A stretch of DNA of 5,044 bases from an archaeon. Lineage in GTDB: Archaea > Altiarchaeota > Altiarchaeia > IMC4 > QMZM01. The translations under genes and the position numbers were made by a program. The stretch lies in contig JAOZNG010000003.1 of the NCBI GenBank assembly GCA_029933895.1, positions 1 to 5,044 on the forward strand, read 5' to 3'. Positions 1-5,013 of the stretch are shown piece after piece. Position 1 is the first letter of the stretch; each line of letters begins with the position of its first letter. A model generated the notes under the pieces. The model was not told the DNA's origin, searched no databases, and saw only the letters and a list, made by a program, of their open reading frames with translations.

Positions 1-929
1 ATACGGGTAAGGCTCTATCGGCCGTTTCGATAAACGACATAATTCCAGGTGATATACCAATTACAACCAGGAGGTTTTTAGACTGGCTCTCTTACTTTAT
101 GGTCGGCACATCTATGGAAAATGTCCCGATATCAAGATTCATGGATAATAAAGATCATAGACCAAGTTCAATACCCTATGTGGGAGGATTATACAATCTA
201 CTTATCACAGAGGGTGCTAGAGACCAAGGATACCCTAAAGGCGGGCTTCAACCCATAGTTGATTCCATCATGAATCCCTTTCCCAAGAACATGATTGAAA
301 TCAAAACAAATGAGGAGGTATTAAAGATCCAATGCAACGAGAGAATATATGGGGTAATTACCAGAGAGGACAGTTATGATTGCAATACAATAATTTACTC
401 TGGATTTACCTCGAATCTGCCCAATCTGATTGATAATCTATCGAGAGAATACGTTAAAAATCTAAGATCCATCAGGAAGGTTAATTCCCTAACCATCTGG
501 CTCGGTTTAACTAAAGGATTTTTAAGAATTACGGCTCTGAGATGTGGATCAACTCAGAGCCCTATGCCTGGGTTGTTCCAACATCCAACTACGATCCAAG
601 ATTGGTTCCTAAGGGGAAAACAGTTGGTGGGTTTCGCGTTCATATTACCTGAAAAATACGATTTGGGGGAAATGAAGAAAAAGGCTTTGATTGCAATCTT
701 TGACACAGTCTCCGAGATTGAAAGACACATCGATATGATCCACTATCATGAGCTGATTCCGGAAAAGGCATCATGGAGTATTAACCCTGGCTTCGGGGGT
801 GTGAAAACTCCGATAAAAAATCTATACTGTGTTGGAACGGATGCAGAGAATAGAAGTGCCGGTGTGAGCAGGGCAGCATATTCTGTTCTAAGGTGTCTGG
901 AAATTATGAAATCCGATAGATTTTTATAA
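1..929 (+). CDS. Phytoene desaturase (CrtI)-like FAD-dependent oxidoreductase, C-terminal part, cut by left window edge
   Basis: The frame is open from codon 3 to the TAA at 927-929 (308 codons), so the ATG at 99 is internal and roughly the first third, including the N-terminal Rossmann FAD-binding motif, lies outside the window. Family marks seen: YPKGGLQPIVDSI (codons from about 219), the substrate-side segment typical of CrtI-like desaturases and related amine-oxidase-superfamily enzymes; then the IKTNEEVLKI strand; and near the end VKTPIKNLYCVGTDAENRSA, the C-terminal FAD-binding signature. Members oxidise or desaturate isoprenoid chains or related hydrophobic substrates with FAD; the substrate here cannot be told. 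Between about 522 and 617 the open frame does not match the family, but the -1 frame does (see the frameshift entry), so the product as read would carry about 32 wrong residues. A remnant ABC ATPase start codon follows 2 nt after the stop, suggesting operon linkage. Confidence 0.85.
   Translation, partial: TGKALSAVSINDIIPGDIPITTRRFLDWLSYFMVGTSMENVPISRFMDNKDHRPSSIPYVGGLYNLLITEGARDQGYPKGGLQPIVDSIMNPFPKNMIEIKTNEEVLKIQCNERIYGVITREDSYDCNTIIYSGFTSNLPNLIDNLSREYVKNLRSIRKVNSLTIWLGLTKGFLRITALRCGSTQSPMPGLFQHPTTIQDWFLRGKQLVGFAFILPEKYDLGEMKKKALIAIFDTVSEIERHIDMIHYHELIPEKASWSINPGFGGVKTPIKNLYCVGTDAENRSAGVSRAAYSVLRCLEIMKSDRFL
518..621 (+). other. Pair of compensating 1-nt frameshifts inside the oxidoreductase
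   Basis: In the open frame this stretch reads TALRCGSTQSPMPGLFQHP, which looks unlike any oxidoreductase. The -1 frame (codons from 524) reads KNYGSEMWINSEPYAWVVP and then TSNYDPRLVPKGK, which fits the expected family pattern (a Trp/Pro-rich strand followed by PKGKQLVGFAF). The first shift falls at the T5 run 519-523, where one missing T would give GFFKNYGSE. The second falls in the G4A4 run 613-620, where one extra base separates KGK from QLVGFAF. Both sites are homopolymers, so sequencing error, real mutation or recoding are all possible. That the segment is out of frame is well supported by the reading; its cause is not known. Confidence 0.8.
533..561 (+). repeat. Perfect 9-bp inverted repeat (possible mRNA hairpin) in the frameshifted segment
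   Basis: GGCTCTGAG (533-541) and CTCAGAGCC (553-561) are exact reverse complements around an 11-nt loop. It starts 8 nt after the heptamer A-TTT-TTA (518-524), a spacing like that of -1 frameshift stimulators. It also lies within coding sequence, so it may be chance. Confidence 0.5.
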
Positions 930-931
930 AA

Positions 932-1051
932 ATGCAAGTTTCGATTCAAACAAAAAATCTCGTAAAGAGGTTTGGGGACTTTACTGCGGTAGACCACATT
1001 AATCTAAAGATAAATTTTGCTGATACTTTTGATTATTTTACTGTTATTTAG
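932..1051 (+). pseudogene. Truncated ABC transporter ATP-binding protein (N-terminal remnant)
   Basis: An ATG 2 nt after the oxidoreductase stop opens a 39-codon frame whose first ~28 residues contain IQTKNLVKRFGDFTAVDHI followed by NLKIN. This is the classic opening of DrrA/CcmA-type ABC ATPases: first beta strand, the Lys-Arg-Phe-Gly A-loop region with its aromatic residue, then the strand leading to Walker A. Right where the family continues with Gly-Glu-Ile and then the Walker A loop, the sequence changes to unrelated FADTFDYFTVI and a TAG stop. Walker A, Q-loop, signature, Walker B and H-loop are all missing, so no ATPase can be made. The 2-nt spacing fits a formerly translated operon gene. 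The remnant joins the membrane tail described in the next entry; the likely scar is at 1010-1017. Confidence 0.8.
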
Positions 1052-1088
1052 TAAACGAAACAGGGTTTTAAGATTAATTAAGAGGTGA
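1014..1088 (+). pseudogene. C-terminal remnant of a membrane protein, probably the ABC permease
   Basis: In a frame different from the ATPase remnant, codons 1014-1085 read ILLILLIILLLF followed by SKRNRVLRLIKR and a TGA at 1086-1088. A hydrophobic segment ending in a positively charged tail is how the last transmembrane helix of many ABC permeases ends. The frame is closed just upstream by TAA at 1011-1013 and has no start codon of its own, so it is a leftover 3' end, not a gene. Its stop lies inside the Shine-Dalgarno sequence of the PadR gene, as expected for a once-coupled operon. That it comes from the permease partner of the truncated ATPase is inference from position; the segment is short and AT-rich, and a chance hydrophobic run cannot be excluded. 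Confidence 0.5.
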
Positions 1089-1090
1089 TC
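1082..1090 (+). promoter_or_regulatory. Strong Shine-Dalgarno site that fixes the PadR start at TTG 1094
   Basis: GAGGTGATC is an extended complement to the archaeal 16S rRNA 3' end. The upstream in-frame GTG at 1085 lies inside this motif and so cannot be the start it serves. TTG at 1094, 6 nt after the GAGGTG core, is at proper spacing. Confidence 0.7.
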
Positions 1091-1093
1091 AAA

Positions 1094-1429
1094 TTGAGAA
1101 AAAAGAAAACAGATAAAGGTGATGAATTAAAGATATCGAAGAAGTGGATTAAAAGTTTTACGGAGCTTTATGTTTTATTATTTTTTAAGGCGAATCCGGA
1201 TTCATCAGGGTATGATATCTGCAAATTTGTTGAGTTGGAGTATGGATTCAAGATTTCCTACTCCAAGATATATCCTTTGCTGAGTGAACTTGAAAAGAAG
1301 GAGGTTATATCTGTAAAAGAAGACGCCAGCAAATATCCTCCAAAGAAGATCTATAGATTAACATCTGAGGGGGAGAGAAGGATATGGGAATACAAAGAAG
1401 TGTTCATGAAATTCCTGGAGGGGTTTTAG
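1094..1429 (+). CDS. PadR-family winged-helix transcriptional regulator
   Basis: The product is 111 residues from the TTG start. After a lysine-rich N-terminus (MRKKKTDKGD) comes the PadR winged helix: helix 1 around residues 19-33 (LYVLLFFKA), the GYDI motif at 39-42, the recognition helix with SKIYPLLSELEKKEVI (about 57-72), and the wing ending PPKKIYRLTSEGERRI (82-97). This is the short, single-domain type with only a brief C-terminal helix (YKEVFMKFLEGF) for dimerisation. PadR proteins usually repress a neighbouring efflux or ABC transporter gene and often their own gene, releasing DNA on ligand binding. Here the adjacent transporter is reduced to remnants, so the present target is unknown; the operon itself is the obvious candidate. 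The gene ends 1 nt before the glycosyltransferase start, so the two are almost surely cotranscribed and probably translationally coupled. Confidence 0.88.
   Translation: MRKKKTDKGDELKISKKWIKSFTELYVLLFFKANPDSSGYDICKFVELEYGFKISYSKIYPLLSELEKKEVISVKEDASKYPPKKIYRLTSEGERRIWEYKEVFMKFLEGF
1417..1423 (+). promoter_or_regulatory. Shine-Dalgarno site for the glycosyltransferase, inside the PadR 3' end
   Basis: GGAGGGG lies 7 nt before the ATG at 1431 and within the last codons of the PadR gene, supporting that start and translational coupling. Confidence 0.65.
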
Positions 1430-1430
1430 A

Positions 1431-2390
1431 ATGGATATCTCAGTGATCATCCCGACACTAAATGAGGAAAAAAACATTGAGGACTGCCTTAAAGCGATTC
1501 GTTCACAGGATACCCTGGCAGAATATGAGATTATTGTCTGTGATGCGAGAAGCGGGGATAATACAGTAGCTATAGCTGAAAAGTACGCAGACGAAATTGT
1601 TTTATCTGACACGAGAAGCATAGGCATCCAGAGAAATCTTGGCGCAGAACATGCGAAAGGAAATTATCTCGTCTTTGTAGATGCCGATACAATCCTCCCA
1701 AAAAATTATCTGGGGAAGGTCATGGAGAAATTCAGAGATGACCCTGAATTAATCGGTTTCAGCACACAATTCAGGTTCCTGAAGAGAGAGGAAAAATTAG
1801 TTTTCGCTGAAAGGATCACAAATTCATATCTTGAGTTCAGGAGCAGGATGGGATACGCGATTTTATTGGGTTTCAGCACATGCGTGAGAAAAAAAGTCTT
1901 TAAGTCCCTCAAGGGGTTCAGGGATGTTCCCTTGGAGGATGGAGAATTCGGTTTTCGCATGAGGAAAACAGGGAAGACATCATTTTTCACGGATTTCTAT
2001 GTTATCACATCCTCAAGGAGGCTGGAGGAGATGGGTTTACTGGGGACGTTGAGATACTATCTCGAAATGGATCTTACAACCAGGAATGCGAGAATAGGGA
2101 AACTATTAACCTATAATGAATATGTTCCCTGCAGGGTAGACAACAAAATGCTGCAAAAGGAGTTCGCAAGAATCTTTAGCCCGAACCGGCCTGCGATGGA
2201 TATATCCATCAGGGATTACATCAAAAGCAAGGGCGGTGAGTTGTTGGGGTTGTATAAGGCGACACATGAGCAATTTACAGACAGAATCACGGAGCTTTCG
2301 GAATCGATAGCTGAACTAAAGCTGATTCCCAAGGTTGATAGGATAGATGTTGACAGAGCTATTAAGATGATTAAAGAGAGGGGGAAATAG
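1431..2390 (+). CDS. GT2-family glycosyltransferase
   Basis: The 319-residue product opens with the GT-A nucleotide-sugar binding fold: VIIPTLNEEKNIEDCLKAI (residues 5-23), then the strand IIVCDARSGDNT (34-45; a conserved Asp followed by Ser-Gly-Asp). The metal-binding DxD is D84-A85-D86 in VFVDADTILP. The acceptor-side/catalytic-base ED is E169-D170 in LEDGEFGFRMRKTGK. It therefore should transfer a sugar from a nucleotide donor, with divalent metal, to a lipid, glycan or protein acceptor that cannot be named. No transmembrane helix is evident, so it is probably cytosolic or peripheral to the membrane. Residues about 225-319 form a charged, helix-rich C-terminal extension of unknown role. 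It is coupled to the PadR gene upstream and converges on the DUF763 gene 11 nt beyond its stop. Length and motifs are intact. Confidence 0.88.
   Translation: MDISVIIPTLNEEKNIEDCLKAIRSQDTLAEYEIIVCDARSGDNTVAIAEKYADEIVLSDTRSIGIQRNLGAEHAKGNYLVFVDADTILPKNYLGKVMEKFRDDPELIGFSTQFRFLKREEKLVFAERITNSYLEFRSRMGYAILLGFSTCVRKKVFKSLKGFRDVPLEDGEFGFRMRKTGKTSFFTDFYVITSSRRLEEMGLLGTLRYYLEMDLTTRNARIGKLLTYNEYVPCRVDNKMLQKEFARIFSPNRPAMDISIRDYIKSKGGELLGLYKATHEQFTDRITELSESIAELKLIPKVDRIDVDRAIKMIKERGK
2195..2210. repeat. 16-bp perfect palindrome within the glycosyltransferase
   Basis: GATGGATATATCCATC is its own reverse complement. It encodes part of AMDISIR in the GT2 C-terminal region. It may be chance; no function is claimed. 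Confidence 0.5.
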
Positions 2391-2401
2391 GGTCTCCTGC
2401 A

Positions 2402-3493
2402 TTATTCCTTGATAAAATCCTTGAGTCTTTTTATTGCATGAATCCTTTCTCTCCTGTCGAGTCTGGCCTGCTCCAATGCATCCCTCAGGGTCTCTATGGA
2501 TGTGTCATAGACTCCTCTGTTTACTGGATACGGGAACCCGTCTTTCCCTCCATGAGTGAACGAGTACTTCACAGGATCCCTCCAGGAAGGCTCTGAGCCA
2601 TACACTAGGTCCGAGATCAATGCAAGAGCCCTGATCTTCTTCGGACCCATCCCCCTCAGAGAAACAAGCTCCTCATAGTTCTCCGGCTGCAACTCATACG
2701 CCCTCTGAAGCACCCTTAACCCATCCAATCCCAGGTCCATGCCCAGAACCGGATGGTGGGAAGGCATAGTGAACTGGCTTAGTTTCCTCTGCTCCCCCCT
2801 GCCCATGAAGTATTTCTCCAGATGCTGTGGACCATCATTCACCAGATCCACCGAGATACTCCGCGCCTTCTCGCTTTCCCTGGAGGTCATATCCAATACC
2901 TCCTTCTGTATGTGGTCGCAGCAGATTCCCGTATGCGGCTCCTCTAAAAAGTCTTCCACACACTCAGACATCCAATGATACCTTCTGGCATAATGATCAC
3001 CCATCCCCTGCTGCACCACCGCCCAATCACCCTTCTCCGTAAGAAAGAATACGTGGTGGTACAGTTGATATGAGTCCTGAATGCATGAGTTATCTACCTT
3101 CGCAGACAACCTGCTGCTGTAAATCATTTCCTCTAGAGTCTCGGTCCTCAGGTTAAATACCTCCCCGGCAGCCTCTATTTCTTCAGGAGTTTTCCTTGAG
3201 GCAGCGCCCTTCCCGCCGCAGACTGCTACGCCCACCTCCTCCGGATCCAAAGCTACTTTCAGGGCACCGCAGGTGGTCGTCGTAGTCCCACTTGAATGCC
3301 AGTCAAAGCCGAGAACGCAACTGAATGCTTGAAAGAAATATGGATCAGATATCCTCTTAATGAATTCTCCCTGCCCATACTCATGTACGATAACTTCCGT
3401 AATAACTTCAGTCAGGTTAACCATTCGATTAAATAACCAACGCGGGCATTTCCCTCCATGCAGCGGCAGGTTAGTTACTCCAGTCTTATGCAT
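2402..3493 (-). CDS. DUF763 family protein (uncharacterised, helix-hairpin-helix containing)
   Basis: The start is set at the ATG at 3493, giving 363 residues that begin MHKTGVTNLPLHGGKCPRWL, the usual N-terminus of DUF763 proteins. The frame stays open 32 codons further upstream, but that extension is hydrophobic, low in complexity and not family-like. Recognisable blocks: RISDPYFFQAFSCVLGFDWH (47-66) followed by SSGTTTTTCGALK (67-79), KVDNSCIQDSYQLYHHVFF (132-150), WAVVQQGMGDHYARRYHW (157-174) and EEPHTGI (184-190). Residues 275-297 (ELVSLRGMGPKKIRALALI) form a helix-hairpin-helix-like motif with the GxGPKK turn, suggesting nucleic-acid contact. The family is spread through archaea and some thermophilic bacteria and has no firmly assigned function that I know of. 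There is no clear Shine-Dalgarno sequence; a leaderless message is possible. It is separated from aIF6 by a terminator-like region, so it is probably its own unit. Length is normal and no frameshift is seen. Confidence 0.88.
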   Translation of the reverse strand: MHKTGVTNLPLHGGKCPRWLFNRMVNLTEVITEVIVHEYGQGEFIKRISDPYFFQAFSCVLGFDWHSSGTTTTTCGALKVALDPEEVGVAVCGGKGAASRKTPEEIEAAGEVFNLRTETLEEMIYSSRLSAKVDNSCIQDSYQLYHHVFFLTEKGDWAVVQQGMGDHYARRYHWMSECVEDFLEEPHTGICCDHIQKEVLDMTSRESEKARSISVDLVNDGPQHLEKYFMGRGEQRKLSQFTMPSHHPVLGMDLGLDGLRVLQRAYELQPENYEELVSLRGMGPKKIRALALISDLVYGSEPSWRDPVKYSFTHGGKDGFPYPVNRGVYDTSIETLRDALEQARLDRRERIHAIKRLKDFIKE

Positions 3494-3515
3494 CTTATAG
3501 GATACATGGAGTGTT

Positions 3516-3527
3516 GAAATAAGAATG
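3516..3527 (-). promoter_or_regulatory. Candidate TATA box for the DUF763 gene
   Basis: On the minus strand this reads ATTCTTATTTCA, centred about 27-28 nt upstream of the ATG at 3493. That spacing fits a leaderless archaeal transcript, which agrees with the lack of a Shine-Dalgarno site. The match to a TATA box is loose. Confidence 0.25.
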
Positions 3528-3589
3528 CTGGGAGAGTATAGGAAAAGTGATAGAAGAGGGAGAATATGGAAACTCCTGGATAAGTCCAC

Positions 3590-3605
3590 AAAAAACTCGA
3601 AAAAA
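3590..3605 (-). terminator. Oligo-T terminator after the aIF6 operon
   Basis: The minus strand has two T6 tracts (3605-3600 and 3595-3590) separated by CGAG, 80-95 nt past the aIF6 stop and upstream of DUF763. Archaeal RNA polymerase terminates on such T tracts, so this probably ends the 89-aa ORF - L31e - aIF6 transcript. Confidence 0.5.
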
Positions 3606-3630
3606 GATAAGATATTCCCTTCAAACTCGT

Positions 3631-3668
3631 GGAGAACGGAATGATGACAGATGTCTACACCGTTCTCC
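3631..3668. repeat. Stem-loop with perfect 9-bp arms downstream of aIF6
   Basis: GGAGAACGG (3631-3639) and CCGTTCTCC (3660-3668) are exact reverse complements. The 20-nt loop holds a second small stem, GACA (3646-3649) and TGTC (3652-3655). It begins 16 nt past the aIF6 stop and precedes the T tracts, so it may protect or shape the 3' end of that mRNA. Confidence 0.5.
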
Positions 3669-3684
3669 TGGAAAAATCATGACT

Positions 3685-4344
3685 CTAGTCCAGGAACCCG
3701 AGTGCATCATCTATCCGGCCAAGCTCTATCCCAGTGGTTTTCCCTCCGATCAGGTAGCCGTTGCTGTTGGCTACAATACCTGACCTAATGAAAGGGAAAC
3801 CGAAGTTCACGCTGCCAACGTCACCTGAAACCCCAAACAACTCAGACAGGCTATGGAGTTCATCCGCTGCGTCAGGGTGGGATAGAAAACCCCTGTTGGT
3901 CACAACACAACAAGCGCCTACCTCATAATGACCTGCGATGTCTGACTGTCTGACCTCAACATCCAAGACATCAGCTATTTCATCCAGTGAATCAATCCTT
4001 GGACTTACTAATGCAGCATTATCGTTGCACGCAATCAGGTTACCTATAGCAGTATGCTTCCCCCTCAAGACACCCACCTCCACATCAAGGCCTTTCTCAG
4101 AGAGAAACTCTTTTATAAAAGAAACCCGCTCTTTGCTTATGAAGTAGGGGAGGAGAAGGCCGTTGCTGTTTCCGGCACAAAACAAACCCACAAGGTTCGT
4201 GCCATAAAGCTTTGTCTTAACGGCAGGCACACCCAAGACGTCTACATCCGCCACAGCAGGTGATGTTATCGCGTAATTATCTGTTGAAACACCCATTAAT
4301 CCAATAAAGTCCTCGCCATTAATCGATACCTGCCTTAAATGCAT
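3685..4344 (-). CDS. eif6: Translation initiation factor aIF6 (ribosome anti-association factor)
   Basis: aIF6 binds the large ribosomal subunit (at L14e/L24e in known structures) and stops premature joining of the small subunit. The 219-residue length is normal. The five pseudo-symmetric pentein repeats can be read directly from their recurring Asn-x-x-Gly-like motifs: TDNYAITSP (21-29), NSNGLLLP (59-66), NDNAALVSP (107-115), TNRGFLSHP (149-157) and NSNGYLIGG (193-201). FGFPFIRSGIVANSNG (181-196) is a highly typical family segment. The ATG at 4344 is 14 nt after the L31e stop; no convincing Shine-Dalgarno site is seen, though GGAG sits 17 nt upstream across the L31e stop. L31e followed by aIF6 is a conserved archaeal pair. 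Unusually, prefoldin alpha does not follow; instead a terminator region and DUF763 do. Confidence 0.95.
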   Translation of the reverse strand: MHLRQVSINGEDFIGLMGVSTDNYAITSPAVADVDVLGVPAVKTKLYGTNLVGLFCAGNSNGLLLPYFISKERVSFIKEFLSEKGLDVEVGVLRGKHTAIGNLIACNDNAALVSPRIDSLDEIADVLDVEVRQSDIAGHYEVGACCVVTNRGFLSHPDAADELHSLSELFGVSGDVGSVNFGFPFIRSGIVANSNGYLIGGKTTGIELGRIDDALGFLD

Positions 4345-4358
4345 TTTACCAGAACAAG

Positions 4359-4604
4359 CTACTCCGCTAAATACGCAACAACCCCCGCATCCTCCTCAAC
4401 CACCTTAACCTTAACCCTCCGGGGAGGCTTCCTGATACCCCTCTCCCAGAGGAACTCGTTAAGGGAGCTGTCTATTTTAACATCATCAACCTTCGTGTGT
4501 TTCTTAAGATACTTCTTCACTACATTAACCGCCTTCTTCGTCCTCTTGGTTCTAGGTGAACCGAAGGTATCCCTGAGGGGGATGGTATAAACCCTGTCAT
4601 CCAT
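4359..4604 (-). CDS. rpl31e: 50S ribosomal protein L31e
   Basis: The 81-residue, basic protein matches L31e end to end: MDDRVYTIPLRDTFGSPRTK (1-20), a lysine-rich helix AVNVVKKYLKKHTK, then the block VKIDSSLNEFLWERGIRKPP (residues about 42-61) and RRVKVKVVEEDAG. L31e is a large-subunit protein near the peptide exit tunnel, specific to archaea and eukaryotes. Length is normal for the archaeal form. The start ATG at 4604 is separated by only 3 nt from the stop of the upstream 89-aa frame, and no Shine-Dalgarno site is visible, so translation may depend on coupling to that frame. The usual upstream neighbour L39e is absent here. Confidence 0.95.
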   Translation of the reverse strand: MDDRVYTIPLRDTFGSPRTKRTKKAVNVVKKYLKKHTKVDDVKIDSSLNEFLWERGIRKPPRRVKVKVVEEDAGVVAYLAE

Positions 4605-4607
4605 TTT

Positions 4608-4877
4608 TCATCGAATATAATTTGGTGTGTCCCTGTAGCGTTTATCAGCCGGGCCCTTGTCCACATCCTCTTCCTCTTCATCTGGTGCCTTAACCCTGGG
4701 TGTTGGAGTCGGAGGCGGCAGTAGAATCTCTCTGGACAGGAAAGTTGCCTCCACGATACAGTTAGATATTATTGTGTTATGTAGTTTCCTCGCCAGCTCA
4801 GAGGGAATGCTTCGCCCGCCACTATCCTCCCACTCCCTGAAGTCCTGCTCCACGTCCTCGTTAAAATCCGACAACAT
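4608..4877 (-). CDS. Small acidic proline-rich protein of unknown function, upstream of L31e
   Basis: I do not recognise this 89-residue product. It has three visible parts: an acidic N-terminus (MLSDFNEDVEQDFREWEDSG), a mixed, probably helical middle (ELARKLHNTIISNCIVEATF, residues about 27-46, with one Cys), and a disordered C-terminus with LPPPTPTPRVK, a run of acidic residues (DEEEEDVDKG) and a basic-aromatic end RYRDTPNYIR. There is no signal peptide or membrane helix. Codon use (many GAG, GAC, AGG) resembles the L31e and aIF6 genes, and its stop lies 3 nt before the L31e start, which supports a real gene that is first in the operon. It occupies the place where L39e usually sits but is not L39e, which would be strongly basic. 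The start ATG has no clear Shine-Dalgarno site. A link to translation is inferred from position only. Confidence 0.65.
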   Translation of the reverse strand: MLSDFNEDVEQDFREWEDSGGRSIPSELARKLHNTIISNCIVEATFLSREILLPPPTPTPRVKAPDEEEEDVDKGPADKRYRDTPNYIR

Positions 4878-4927
4878 TATATTACCGTCGAGTTTTTTAT
4901 CACAGGGACGAACAACTGTTTACTAAG

Positions 4928-4956
4928 CTTTCGTAATTAATGATTTGTTACGAAAG
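4928..4956. repeat. Perfect 9-bp inverted repeat upstream of the L31e operon, possible operator
   Basis: CTTTCGTAA (4928-4936) and TTACGAAAG (4948-4956) are exact reverse complements with an 11-nt AT-rich spacer; arm centres are 20 bp apart, two helical turns. It lies about 50-80 nt before the 89-aa start in non-coding DNA. It may bind a dimeric regulator or form a leader hairpin. Confidence 0.45.
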
Positions 4957-4981
4957 AAACATTTGATAGAAAGTTAAACAA

Positions 4982-5013
4982 CTAATAATCATATACATCA
5001 AAGTGTTTTAAAT
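4982..5013 (-). promoter_or_regulatory. Candidate TATA boxes for the L31e operon in an AT-rich intergenic region
   Basis: On the minus strand, ATTTAAAAC (5013-5005) and TGTATATGATT (4997-4987) resemble archaeal TATA boxes. Use of the second would put the transcript start near 4967, just upstream of the inverted repeat. The rest of 4878-5044 holds no gene or tRNA that I can see. Confidence 0.25.

Noticed and set aside
1085..1093. GTG start for PadR
   Set aside because: It lies inside the Shine-Dalgarno motif; TTG at 1094 has proper spacing.
1706..1990. Minus-strand open frame antisense to the glycosyltransferase
   Set aside because: It overlaps a gene with clear family motifs and has no recognisable content of its own.
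2127..2136. CCCTGCAGGG palindrome
   Set aside because: A 10-bp palindrome within coding sequence is expected by chance.
2739..3042. Plus-strand open frames antisense to DUF763
   Set aside because: They are low-complexity shadows of a well-matched DUF763 coding region.
3494..3589. In-frame upstream extension of the DUF763 protein by 32 codons
   Set aside because: The extension is hydrophobic and unlike the family, whose members begin at M(H/K)xTGV..LPLHGG; the ATG at 3493 fits.
4657..4926. Plus-strand 89-codon open frame rich in Ser and Gly
   Set aside because: It is the antisense of the acidic 89-aa gene; its Ser run is the complement of Glu/Asp codons.
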